A stretch of DNA of 64,000 nt, from the NCBI RefSeq assembly GCF_001815905.1, contig NZ_KV823236.1, positions 8,527 through 72,526 of the forward strand, in the 5' to 3' direction. Below are positions 46,479-55,094 of the stretch, in pieces. The notes below the pieces were generated by a model. That model was not told the origin of the DNA. It was given only the letters and a program-made list of their open reading frames with translations, and searched no databases. Position numbers and translations under genes: made by a program. Origin of the DNA: Brevibacterium sp. HMSC07C04. Its GTDB lineage: Bacteria > Actinomycetota > Actinomycetes > Actinomycetales > Brevibacteriaceae. Position 1 is the first letter of the stretch. Each line of letters opens with the position of its first letter.

Positions 46479-46513
46479 GCCGACGGCCGGTGCCCTGCGC
46501 ACCGGCCGTCGGC
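46479..46513 (+). terminator. Terminator after the acyl-CoA synthetase gene
   Basis: A perfect 15-bp GC-rich stem GCCGACGGCCGGTGC with a 5-base loop, followed by TTTG. Confidence 0.88.
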
Positions 46514-46687
46514 TTTGCCACTCGGGCAGCACCCGGGTGAGACGCTAGCGGCAGCCGGCGGCGCCTCGTGATTGAGATGCGTCACAGAAGAAGACACGGC
46601 AGAATGAAATTCGGCACATTTTTAGGACGACTCACAGTGAACTGTGGTTGACTGAAATGATTTGATTTGTCGTATTGGGGGAAAACT

Positions 46688-48967
46688 GTGTCCACTGCTC
46701 AGCGAAAGGCAGCGGCAAAGAGTTCCAGTGCCAGCCGCTTCCTCAACTATCCGAGGAGGAACAAACAGGGCTGGACGCGATGGCTGCCGTCCGCTCGCCT
46801 GTGGGGCCTCGGCCTGCTCGGTGCACTCCTGCTGGCAATTGCCGGCTTCACCGTCGGCTACGCGCTCACACCCATCCCAGAGCCGAACGCGCAGGCCGCA
46901 GGTCAGACCTCGTACGTCTACTACAAGGGCGGTGACGATGTCATCGGCACCTTCAAGGACCAAAACCGCAAGATCCTCAAACCCGACGAGATCTCGCCGA
47001 ACATGGCGCACGCTGCCCAGGCCGCCGAAGACAAGAGCTTCTACGAAAACCGCGGCATTTCGATCAAGGGCATCTTCCGCGCCGCGGTCGGCATCGTCAC
47101 CAACGACTACGCCGGCGGTGGTTCGTCAATCACCCAGCAGTACGTCAAGAACTACTACCTGACGAACGAATTCTCCTTAAAGCGCAAGGTCAAGGAGATG
47201 TTCATCGCCATCAAGCTGGACCAGGAACTGTCCAAGGACCAGATTATGGCGAACTACCTCAACACCATCTACCTGGGCCGTCGTGCCTATGGAGTAGAGG
47301 TGGCCTCACAGTCCTACTTCGACAAGGACGCCAAGGACCTCACGGTCGAAGAAGCTGCGGCATTCGCAGCGATGATTCAGACGCCGGGGGCAAAAGACCC
47401 GGCCGAAGATCCCTCGCGCCTGCAGGACCGCTTCGACTACGTGATCGAAAACATGGTCGACCTGGACTACTTGACGCAGGAAGAAGCAGACCAGATGGAA
47501 CTGCCCAAGTTCCACAAACCCAAATCAGACAACGAACGCAAGGGCCAAACCGGCTATCTGATGGATTCGGTGCGCCACGAACTGAAGACCAACGCAGGCC
47601 TCACCGACGAACAGATTGACCGCGGCGGACTGCAGATTCACACCGGTATTGACAAGAAGATGATGAAATCGGCGGTCGAATCCGTGGAAGACCTGCCGAA
47701 ACTCAAATCCGGGATGCACGTAGGGCTGTCCTCCGTGGACCCCAAGACCGGCCAAATCCGTGCAATCTACGGCGGCAAGAACTACTTCAAACGGATGCAC
47801 AACTCATCCACGCAGGACACCGCGCAAGCCGGTTCGACGTTCAAACCGTTCACCCTGGTGGCGGGCCTGGAAAACGGCTTCCGGCTCAATGACTCGTTCA
47901 CCGGTTCGCCGCAGACCTTCCAGCTGCCCGGCGGGGGTACATGGGCGCCGCAGAACTACGGCGGCAAGACCTACGGCCAGGTCACACTGCTGAAGGCAAC
48001 CCAGAACTCGATCAACACCGCCTACGCCCAGCTCAACATCGACGTGGGACCGGAGAAGACCAAGGACGTCGCCGTGCGCGCCGGGCTGCCGGAGGACACG
48101 CAGGGCCTGGACTCCAACGCCTCGAACGTGCTCGGCACCGCCAGCCCCACGACCCTGCAGATGGCCAGCGCATTTGCGACTTTCGCCGCTGAGGGTGTTC
48201 ACCGCACACCGCACTTTGTGGTCAAAACGGTCGACCCCGACGGCGAAACGATCTACGAGGCCGAAAATGAGGGCGAAAAGAAGTTCGACAAGAACGTCAT
48301 GGCCGAAACAACCTACGCGCTGACCCAGGTGGTGCAGGGCGGTTCTGCCAGCTACGCCTCGAACCTGGGTCGTCCCGTTGCAGGCAAGACGGGTACGTCG
48401 AATGATTCGAAGTCGGCCTGGTTCGTCGGCTACACCCCGCAGCTGGCGACAGCCGTGTCGATCTTCCGGTATGACGACAAGGGCGTTCCCATTGACATTG
48501 GGTCCTACGGCGGACGCGGGTCGATTACCGGTGGTTCGTACCCCACGATTGCGTGGACGAAATACATGCAGGGGGCTATGAAGGGCATGGATGTCGAGCA
48601 GTTCCCCGAGCGGGGCGAACTGCCGAATGTCCAAAAGCCGGAGAACAAGAGCGGCGGTTCGCGCGAAGTTCCCCAACAGCCGCGCAATACCGAGCGCCCG
48701 CGGACCGGGCCTCGGGATGAAGGCGGCAGCGAAAAACAGCCGAAGGAAACTAAGGCTCCGGAAATCAACACCCCGGACGAAGAGTCGAGTCCCGAAAAGG
48801 GCCGACAGCTGGAACGCCCAACCGAGCTGCCGGACGAAATCGAAAAGCGGAACCCGCAGGACCCCAAGGAGCGCGAGCAGCCGCAACCGGAGCAGCACAA
48901 GAAGGAGAAGCGCAAGAAGGACGACCCGCCGAAGAACCCCAACCCGGATTCGCAGGGCGGCAACTGA
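46688..48967 (+). CDS. Class A penicillin-binding protein
   Basis: A 759-residue bifunctional enzyme. GTG 46688 was chosen (GGGGG a few bases upstream); TTG 46667 is less likely. One membrane anchor lies at about 38-60. The transglycosylase domain has E114 in AAEDKSFYENRG and GGGSSITQQYVKN. The transpeptidase has S383-T-F-K386, S-I-N in ATQNSINTAY, and K567-T-G-T-S. The C-terminal ~130 residues are a charged, Pro-rich tail, common in PonA-type proteins. It polymerises and cross-links peptidoglycan. Confidence 0.95.
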   Translation: MSTAQRKAAAKSSSASRFLNYPRRNKQGWTRWLPSARLWGLGLLGALLLAIAGFTVGYALTPIPEPNAQAAGQTSYVYYKGGDDVIGTFKDQNRKILKPDEISPNMAHAAQAAEDKSFYENRGISIKGIFRAAVGIVTNDYAGGGSSITQQYVKNYYLTNEFSLKRKVKEMFIAIKLDQELSKDQIMANYLNTIYLGRRAYGVEVASQSYFDKDAKDLTVEEAAAFAAMIQTPGAKDPAEDPSRLQDRFDYVIENMVDLDYLTQEEADQMELPKFHKPKSDNERKGQTGYLMDSVRHELKTNAGLTDEQIDRGGLQIHTGIDKKMMKSAVESVEDLPKLKSGMHVGLSSVDPKTGQIRAIYGGKNYFKRMHNSSTQDTAQAGSTFKPFTLVAGLENGFRLNDSFTGSPQTFQLPGGGTWAPQNYGGKTYGQVTLLKATQNSINTAYAQLNIDVGPEKTKDVAVRAGLPEDTQGLDSNASNVLGTASPTTLQMASAFATFAAEGVHRTPHFVVKTVDPDGETIYEAENEGEKKFDKNVMAETTYALTQVVQGGSASYASNLGRPVAGKTGTSNDSKSAWFVGYTPQLATAVSIFRYDDKGVPIDIGSYGGRGSITGGSYPTIAWTKYMQGAMKGMDVEQFPERGELPNVQKPENKSGGSREVPQQPRNTERPRTGPRDEGGSEKQPKETKAPEINTPDEESSPEKGRQLERPTELPDEIEKRNPQDPKEREQPQPEQHKKEKRKKDDPPKNPNPDSQGGN

Positions 48968-48970
48968 CCC

Positions 48971-50257
48971 GTGCGCTCACCGGCTGATGTCGCAGCGCCC
49001 CTGCTCGGGGGAGGTCGGGGAAAGTTCCTCGGCGCCCCCGGCAGGGCGTATCTGCGCTTTCAGGGTGCAGCGGCGATTGCCCTGCTGGGGTGCGTGGGCC
49101 TGGCCGGCATTCTGCGTCAGGTGCCGTGTATTGCCGCAGGGTGGGGCATGCCGCATGCCTCCTACCGCATGTGTGCGTCGCCTATCGCCAACGGGCTGCT
49201 GGGCACCGGGTGGCCGCAAGCGCCGGGCCGCACTGGCACTGCGCTGACCGGACCTGCTGCCGAGTGGTTCGTATTCGGATTCGGCGCCGCTTTCTCCCCG
49301 ACAGTGAGCATGGCGATTCTGCTGGTTCTCAACTTCGCTGCGCTTCTGCTGGCGGGCATGGCCCTTCTGCAGCTGCTGGGGGACCGGTCGTGGTTTGCCG
49401 TGTTTGCGCTGTCGCCCGTGGTGTTCTTTTCCATTGGGCAGTCGCTTGACCCGGTGGGACTTGCTCTGGCCCTGTGGGCACTCGTGCTGGTTGGGGAAGG
49501 CCGTGTGGCGGATGCCGAGGTGCCCTCTGCGAAGGGGCCGTCTGGCAAGGGGCTCTCTGCGAAAGGGCCGGAGCGCAAGCCGCTGGCGCCTCTGGCGGTG
49601 GTGGCGATCATGTTCGCTCTGGCCGCTGTCATCAGCCCGCTGGCTGTTGTCGTGGTCATCGGATGGTGCATTTCCGCGATGCTGCGCGGCTTCACACAGT
49701 CGGCTCTGACCGTCACGGGACTGTTCATGGTTGCCCTGGGGGCGCTGGTAGTGGTCGACGGCAGGATCATCGGGCGAATCCAGGTGTGGCTGACCGACGG
49801 CATTGACCGCGGCTCGCTCTACTCGCTGGCGGCCTACCGTGTTGAGAGTGCAGTTCTCAACACGTCGGCGCTGATCGTGTTCATTGCGGCGGTGGCGATC
49901 GCGGCTCTTGTGCTCTTCCTGCGTGGAGGCACCCGCGCCGACCCCTTGTCGATAACAGCGATGCTGTTGGCAGCGGCACTGTTGACGGCGCCTCGTGCCG
50001 GTGTGGGGGAGGCCCTGTGGCTGGTGCCGTTTGCAGCGGCAGCCGTGCACAGCCTCGTCCTGCATTTCTTCTGGATGCTGTCCGAGGCCGCGCTGTTCAT
50101 CGCGGTCAACCTGTCAGACGCCGATGCAATCGACCCCGGCAAGGGGCTCGCACCGGGATGGCTGTTTGTATTCACGGCGCTGCGCTGGATGGCAATCGCA
50201 GGCCTGTTGGTGTGGCTGCTTGCCGCAAAGTGGCGCAAAATCAGAGTCAACGACTAA
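48971..50257 (+). CDS. GT87-like polytopic membrane protein
   Basis: A 428-residue protein with about 10 membrane helices, starting 3 bases after the PBP gene. It occupies the place of Rv0051 between ponA and rpsF in mycobacteria, a GT-C/GT87-like family. No clear catalytic Asp motif could be pinned; the first periplasmic loop (IPCIAAGWGMPHASYRMCASP) is where such residues usually lie. A repeat-like stretch of charged residues (SAKGPSGKGLSAKGPERK) is a cytoplasmic loop. A mannosyltransferase role is possible but not shown. Confidence 0.7.
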   Translation: MRSPADVAAPLLGGGRGKFLGAPGRAYLRFQGAAAIALLGCVGLAGILRQVPCIAAGWGMPHASYRMCASPIANGLLGTGWPQAPGRTGTALTGPAAEWFVFGFGAAFSPTVSMAILLVLNFAALLLAGMALLQLLGDRSWFAVFALSPVVFFSIGQSLDPVGLALALWALVLVGEGRVADAEVPSAKGPSGKGLSAKGPERKPLAPLAVVAIMFALAAVISPLAVVVVIGWCISAMLRGFTQSALTVTGLFMVALGALVVVDGRIIGRIQVWLTDGIDRGSLYSLAAYRVESAVLNTSALIVFIAAVAIAALVLFLRGGTRADPLSITAMLLAAALLTAPRAGVGEALWLVPFAAAAVHSLVLHFFWMLSEAALFIAVNLSDADAIDPGKGLAPGWLFVFTALRWMAIAGLLVWLLAAKWRKIRVND

Positions 50258-50375
50258 GATGGAACGGCTTGTGTCATGGGCTCAGTGTAGAACTGGGCTA
50301 TGACGGAAGCACTGCACATACCCTCCTGCCATGGAAAGACCATGGCCGCTTCAGACCAAAGGAGGTGGGTTACAC

Positions 50376-50666
50376 GTGCGTAAGTACGAGCTCATGCTCA
50401 TTCTGGAACCGGAACTCGAAGAGCGTTCCGTGGACTCCACTGTTGAAAACCTGCTCAAGGTCGTTGCCGCTGACGGCGGAACGGTCGACAACGTGGACGT
50501 GTGGGGCCGCCGTCGCTTCGCCTACGAAATCAACAAGAAGACCGAAGGCTACTACGTAGTCGTCGACTTCACCGCGAAGCCGGAAACCTCACACGAACTC
50601 GACCGCCAGCTCGGCCTCAACGAGGCTGTTCTGCGCACCAAGATCCTTCGTCCCGAAGCTCAGTAA
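50376..50666 (+). CDS. rpsF: 30S ribosomal protein S6
   Basis: A 96-residue S6. GTG 50376 was chosen ([15 protein letters not shown]), with AAAGGAGG 10 bases upstream. The core [25 protein letters not shown] is typical. It is the first gene of the rpsF-ssb-rpsR-rplI operon. Confidence 0.96.
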   Translation: MRKYELMLILEPELEERSVDSTVENLLKVVAADGGTVDNVDVWGRRRFAYEINKKTEGYYVVVDFTAKPETSHELDRQLGLNEAVLRTKILRPEAQ

Positions 50667-50707
50667 TCACTTTCGAACAACAGACAGCGTTCAGCTAAGG
50701 AGTCAGA

Positions 50708-51322
50708 ATGGCCGGAGATCCAGTAATCACACTCGTCGGCAACCTCACCTCGGACCCTGAACTTCGGTTCACGCCCAACGGTGCTGCGGTTGCCAACTTC
50801 ACGGTCGCTTCGACTCCTCGCATGTTCGACCGCAAAGCCGGCGAATTCCGCGACGGTGAAACCCTCTTCATGCGCTGCTCCCTGTGGCGCGATGCCGCTG
50901 AAAACGTAGCTGAATCACTCAGCCGCGGCACCCGCGTGATCGTTCAGGGGCGGCTGAAGTCGCGTTCTTTCGACACGAAGGAAGGCGAGCGTCGCACCGT
51001 TATGGAACTCGACGTCGACGAAATCGGCCCCAGCCTGCGCTTCGCAAAAGCACAGGTGTCCAAGGTCGAACGCTCTGGTGGATTCCAGGGCGGCGGTCAG
51101 CAAGGCGGTTATGGCGGCGGTCAGGGCTATGGCGGCCAGCAGACCGGCGGCGGTTGGGGCCAGCAGGGCGGACAGCCCGGTGGTGGCCAGGGCGGCTACG
51201 GCGGTGGTCAGCAAGGCGGCTTCGGCGGCCAGCAGAATGACCCCTGGGCCGCATCCGATCCCAACCAGAATCAGGGCGGTGGCGGCTGGGGAAGCCCCAC
51301 TGAAAGCGAACCCCCGTTCTGA
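50708..51322 (+). CDS. ssb: Single-stranded DNA-binding protein
   Basis: A 204-residue SSB. The OB fold occupies about 1-115 ([29 protein letters not shown]). A Gly/Gln-rich linker follows (about 120-185), with repeats of [12 protein letters not shown] type. The C-terminal tip is SEPPF, a variant of the acidic DDDIPF tail that recruits partners, less acidic than usual. Confidence 0.96.
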   Translation: MAGDPVITLVGNLTSDPELRFTPNGAAVANFTVASTPRMFDRKAGEFRDGETLFMRCSLWRDAAENVAESLSRGTRVIVQGRLKSRSFDTKEGERRTVMELDVDEIGPSLRFAKAQVSKVERSGGFQGGGQQGGYGGGQGYGGQQTGGGWGQQGGQPGGGQGGYGGGQQGGFGGQQNDPWAASDPNQNQGGGGWGSPTESEPPF

Positions 51323-51395
51323 TCCGCTGCTTGACTTCTAGCGTTTAGCTTCTGCGCCGTCTGTTTCGACGCATATTTTCAACAGGAGTTTAAAA

Positions 51396-51635
51396 ATGGC
51401 AAAGCCGGAAATCCGGAAGCCGGTGAAAAAGAAGGTTAACCCGCTGGGTGCGGGTGAGACCTCCTACATCGACTACAAAGACACTGCAACTCTGCGTAAG
51501 TTCATCTCCGACCGCGGCAAGATCCGTGCTCGCCGCGTCACGGGTGTGACTGTGCAGGAACAGCGCAAGATCGCCAAGGCTGTTAAGAACGCCCGCGAAA
51601 TGGCGCTGCTGCCCTACACGAGCTCAGCTCGCTGA
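51396..51635 (+). CDS. rpsR: 30S ribosomal protein S18
   Basis: A 79-residue S18 ([28 protein letters not shown]). No CxxC zinc-binding cysteines are present, so it is the cysteine-free form. It starts with ATG 51396 after AGGAG. Confidence 0.96.
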   Translation: MAKPEIRKPVKKKVNPLGAGETSYIDYKDTATLRKFISDRGKIRARRVTGVTVQEQRKIAKAVKNAREMALLPYTSSAR

Positions 51636-51652
51636 TCGGAGGGGTAACGAAA

Positions 51653-52111
51653 ATGGCAAACATCAAACTCATCCTGAATCAGGAAGTTGACCGCCTGGGC
51701 GCTGCTGGTGACGTCGTCACCGTTCGCGCTGGCTACGCTCGCAACCTGCTTCTGCCCCGCGGTTGGGCTCAGCCCTGGACCGCAGGTGCCGAAAAGCAGG
51801 TTGAAGCACTGCGCAAGGCACGTCAGGCTCGTCAGATTGCTGACCGCGAAGAGGCAATCGCCCTTAAGGAAAAGCTTGAGGCGACCACCGCTCGCATCGA
51901 AATGAAGGCCGGCAAGGGCGGCCGTCTGTTCGGTGCCGTCACAACCACCGCAGTTGCTGACGCACTGAAGGAAGCCGTCGGTCACGAATTCGACCGCCGT
52001 CAGATCGCCCTGCCCAAGCACATCAAGGAGGCCGGTTCCTACACCGCGACCGTCCGCGTGCACGACGAAATCACCGCGAACGCCAAGTTCGACGTGATCG
52101 GCAAGGCCTGA
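51653..52111 (+). CDS. rplI: 50S ribosomal protein L9
   Basis: A 152-residue L9. The N-terminal domain (KLILNQEVDRLGAAGDVVTVRAGYARNLLLPRG) and the C-terminal rRNA-binding domain (GGRLFGAVTTTAVADAL) are intact. It is the last gene of the operon, with a terminator about 50 bases downstream. Confidence 0.97.
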   Translation: MANIKLILNQEVDRLGAAGDVVTVRAGYARNLLLPRGWAQPWTAGAEKQVEALRKARQARQIADREEAIALKEKLEATTARIEMKAGKGGRLFGAVTTTAVADALKEAVGHEFDRRQIALPKHIKEAGSYTATVRVHDEITANAKFDVIGKA

Positions 52112-52164
52112 TTTTGGCTTAGACGGGCCGGGGCGCTGAGTTGCAGCCTGCTGGCTTAAAGCAG

Positions 52165-52204
52165 AAGCCGGGATTGACACCGTTGGGTGTTGGTCCCGGC
52201 TTTT
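52165..52204 (+). terminator. Terminator of the rpsF-rplI operon
   Basis: AAGCCGGGA and TCCCGGCTTTT close a long stem with an inner GACACC/GGTGTT pairing and a GTTG loop. Confidence 0.85.
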
Positions 52205-52460
52205 GCGTTGCGCGGGGTTGGTGGGTTGGGTTTGGGCTGGTTGGGTGGCGTTGCTGGGCTGGACTTGCGCTTTAATGCGCTTTTGCGCGTTAAAGCGCTG
52301 CATTAGCGCGTGACTTTGCATTACTGCGTGAGTCTGGCCGTCGGAAGGGCCGCCACCACCGCCCGCAAGCCCGCCAAACGCCCACTACTCGGACACTTGC
52401 GCACACCAAGGCGTGATGTCTGCCACAATGAGCCGGTTAACAGAAAAGGGAAGGGCAACT
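52205..52460. other. Leader region upstream of the MHS transporter: G-rich stretch and palindromic hairpin
   Basis: A canonical G-quadruplex pattern (four GGG runs with loops of 2, 3 and 6 bases) lies at 52223-52245. A 14-bp hairpin, GCGCTTTAATGCGC / GCGCGTTAAAGCGC with a TTTT loop and one mismatch, lies at 52267-52298. It is not followed by a T-tract. No gene is visible. The elements might influence expression of the downstream transporter or extend the rplI termination region. Confidence 0.5.
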
Positions 52461-53756
52461 ATGAGCACTCCGTCTGCAGCGCAGAGCCGAAGGGCCGCAC
52501 TGGGTTCATTCGTCGGCGCGGTTGTCGAATGGTACGACTTTCTGCTGTACGGTTTGGTCGCGGCAACTGTGCTGGGGCAGGTGTTCTTCCCGGAGTCGAG
52601 CCCCATCGCTTCGCGCCTGGCGGCATTCGCGACCCTGGGTGTCGGCTTCCTGTTCAGGCCTTTGGGCGGCATCATCTTCGGCCACTTCGGTGACCGTATT
52701 GGCCGTAAGCGGATGCTCGTGTGGACCATGACCATCATGGGTGTTGCGACTGCTCTCATCGGCCTTCTGCCTACGTATGCGCAGATCGGCTGGGTGGCTC
52801 CGCTGCTGCTGGTGGTTTTGCGCTGCGTGCAGGGCATGGCTGTTGGCGGTGAGTGGGGTGGCGCGGCGATGCTCGCCGTTGAAAACGCTCCGCGGGGTCT
52901 GCGTGCACTGTTTTCATCAGGTGTGCAGATTGGCTATTCGGTGGGTCTGCTCCTGTCGACTGCGGCGGTGTCGATTCTCAACAGCGTCCTGTCTGACGAG
53001 GCGTTCACGGCATGGGGCTGGCGCATTCCGTTCATCTTCAGCGCTCTGCTGGTGGCTTTGGGCCTGTGGGTCCGCGCGGGTGTTGAAGAGTCCCAAGAGT
53101 TCATCCAGGTCGAAAAGCGCCTGCAGCAGGAGGACGAACCTAAGCGTTTGCCGCTGCTGGAGGCGGTGCGCCGCTACCCGGCCCAGCTGGTGCAGATCAT
53201 CGGTCTGCGGTTCATCGAACTGTTCTCGATGTACGTTGTGACAACCTTCGCGCTGGCCTTCGCGGTCGACAACTTGGGCTTTGAGCGCCAGACCATGCTC
53301 AACGTCAATCTGTTCGTTGGCGGTTTGGGCATTCTGACGATCCCGCTGTTTGCCTACCTCGCCGACAGGTTCGGCCGAATGCGCGTGTACCTGTTCGGTG
53401 TGGTTGTCGGTGCAATCTTCGCGTTCCCGTTCTTCTTCGCCCTGGATAAGGGTGCGTTCATCGGCATTGTCATCTGCGCGATCATCCTGGTGAATATCGC
53501 CCACGATGCTGTGGTCGCTGTCCAGCAGCCGCTGTTCGCGTCAATGTTCCCGGCTGAGTTCCGCTACTCCGGTGCTGGCACCGCTTACCAGGTGGCGGCT
53601 GCGATTGCCGGTGGTTTCACGCCGTTTGTTGCCACCTGGTTGGTCGCCCTGGGCAATGGTTCGTGGCTTGGTGTGGCGATCTACCTGTTGGGCGGCTGCC
53701 TCATCTCGGGGCTGTGCGGCATTTGGGTTGCGCGCACGCACCGTGAAGTTGACTGA
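52461..53756 (+). CDS. MHS family MFS transporter (metabolite:H+ symporter)
   Basis: A 431-residue transporter with 12 membrane helices. The ATG at 52461 (STPSAAQSRRAALGSFVGAVVEWYDFLLYG) was chosen, with GGGAAGGG upstream. The loop 2-3 motif GHFGDRIGRKRML and the helix 4-5 region RCVQGMAVGGEWGGAAML are the MHS signatures of the ProP/KgtP/ShiA group. These import organic acids or betaines with protons; the substrate is not predictable. Confidence 0.9.
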   Translation: MSTPSAAQSRRAALGSFVGAVVEWYDFLLYGLVAATVLGQVFFPESSPIASRLAAFATLGVGFLFRPLGGIIFGHFGDRIGRKRMLVWTMTIMGVATALIGLLPTYAQIGWVAPLLLVVLRCVQGMAVGGEWGGAAMLAVENAPRGLRALFSSGVQIGYSVGLLLSTAAVSILNSVLSDEAFTAWGWRIPFIFSALLVALGLWVRAGVEESQEFIQVEKRLQQEDEPKRLPLLEAVRRYPAQLVQIIGLRFIELFSMYVVTTFALAFAVDNLGFERQTMLNVNLFVGGLGILTIPLFAYLADRFGRMRVYLFGVVVGAIFAFPFFFALDKGAFIGIVICAIILVNIAHDAVVAVQQPLFASMFPAEFRYSGAGTAYQVAAAIAGGFTPFVATWLVALGNGSWLGVAIYLLGGCLISGLCGIWVARTHREVD

Positions 53757-53815
53757 GTGGCTGACCGGTGCCGGCCAGATGAATAACGAGGTGCCGCTGC
53801 CCGGTTTCTGAACCT

Positions 53816-53831
53816 CCCCCTCGTGAGGGGG
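53816..53831 (+). terminator. Short hairpin after the MHS transporter gene
   Basis: CCCCCT/AGGGGG with a 4-base loop, about 60 bases after the stop. No T-tract. Confidence 0.45.
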
Positions 53832-53883
53832 CGTAGCCTGGGAGTGACCTGCCGGTGTCGTTGGGAAGTGGAATGCGGCGGAT

Positions 53884-54645
53884 ATGACTGTGACTGCGCC
53901 GATCGTTGTCGCGTTGATCCTGGCTTTGCTTGTTGGGGTGACGATTGGGCTGTTCGGCGGTGGGGGTGGGATTCTCACGCTGCCGATCCTGACCTATGCG
54001 GCGGGTTTCCCAACGGAGCAGGCGATTGCGATGTCGTTGTTCATTGTGGGAACAACGTCGCTGATCAGCGCGGTGCGGCATGCGTTCAGCCATCGGGTGC
54101 AGTGGAAGATCGGGACGGCTTTTGCGCTCGGTTCGATGCTGGGTTCGTTTTTCGGCGGGAAGCTGTCGGGGTACCTGCCGGGGACTGTGCTCATGCTGAT
54201 CTTCGGGACTGTGATGTTCGCTGCTGGTGTCGGCATGATTCGCCGCCGTCGAGGTGACACTGTTGAACGCCGTCCAAAGGTGTGGCTGGTGGTTGTGCTG
54301 GGCACGATGATCGGTGTGATTGCCGGTCTGGTCGGTGCTGGGGGAGGGTTCCTCATTGTGCCAGCGCTCGCCCTGGTGGGCGGTTTGGGTATGAACTTTG
54401 CGGTGGCCACGAGTGTGTACATCATTGCGCTGCAGTCAGCGGCCGGTCTGCTGGGTCATGTGCGGCAGACGGAGATCCCGTGGGTGTTCACGCTGGTGTT
54501 CACGGGACTGTCGATTGTGGGTTCGATGATCGGGGCATCGTTCATCGGCAACGTGCCCGAAAAGAAGCTCAAGAAGGGCTTTGGAGTGTTCGTCCTGGCC
54601 ATGGCGGTGTTCGTGCTGGGCGAGCAGATTCTGTCGGCGGTCTAA
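53884..54645 (+). CDS. TauE/SafE (TSUP) family transporter
   Basis: A 253-residue protein with about 8 membrane helices in two similar halves. Each half has the G-rich family motif (FGGGGGILTLPIL; VGAGGGFLIVPAL). The family exports sulfite, sulfoacetate or related anions. The ribosome site is weak. It is probably a single gene. Confidence 0.9.
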   Translation: MTVTAPIVVALILALLVGVTIGLFGGGGGILTLPILTYAAGFPTEQAIAMSLFIVGTTSLISAVRHAFSHRVQWKIGTAFALGSMLGSFFGGKLSGYLPGTVLMLIFGTVMFAAGVGMIRRRRGDTVERRPKVWLVVVLGTMIGVIAGLVGAGGGFLIVPALALVGGLGMNFAVATSVYIIALQSAAGLLGHVRQTEIPWVFTLVFTGLSIVGSMIGASFIGNVPEKKLKKGFGVFVLAMAVFVLGEQILSAV

Positions 54646-54677
54646 CTTATGTCAGTGCCTGCGGCTACTGTGTGAGC

Positions 54678-55094
54678 ATGAGCACATCAATCCGTGTAGT
54701 CGGGGCAGTCATTCACCGTGAACGCCAAGTCTTGGCGTGTCGGCGGAAACCGGAAAAGTCTGCCGGTGGGCGGTGGGAATTCCCTGGTGGAAAGGTCGAG
54801 CTCGGAGAAGACCCTCGGGTGGCTCTAGCGCGCGAACTCAAGGAAGAGCTCGGATTGACCGATGCGGTAGTCGGCGACCTCGTCACACGCGAAGTGACCC
54901 CTGTCGGCACCAATAACATCGACCTTGCCTGCTACTGGGTGACAACCTCAGCAGATATTTCTTCGAGCACGGACCACGATGCTTTTCAGTGGCTGGCGCC
55001 CGAAGAATTTGCGACTGTCACGTGGGCAAAGCCCGATCTTCCCGCTTTGCGAACAATTGAACAGAACGGGTTCCCGGTGGAAGGCCAGTCATGA
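54678..55094 (+). CDS. NUDIX (MutT-type) nucleoside triphosphate pyrophosphohydrolase
   Basis: A 138-residue protein with a perfect NUDIX box (GGKVELGEDPRVALARELKEELGL). MutT features are RRKPEKSAGGRWEFPGGK and a short C-terminal W-A-P-E-E-F region. It begins at ATG 54678 and overlaps the downstream helicase gene by 4 bases (ATGA), so the two are translationally coupled. Alone it would be read as an 8-oxo-dGTP cleaning enzyme. Its coupling to a PLD-helicase-DUF3427 gene suggests a role with that system. Confidence 0.88.
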   Translation: MSTSIRVVGAVIHRERQVLACRRKPEKSAGGRWEFPGGKVELGEDPRVALARELKEELGLTDAVVGDLVTREVTPVGTNNIDLACYWVTTSADISSSTDHDAFQWLAPEEFATVTWAKPDLPALRTIEQNGFPVEGQS

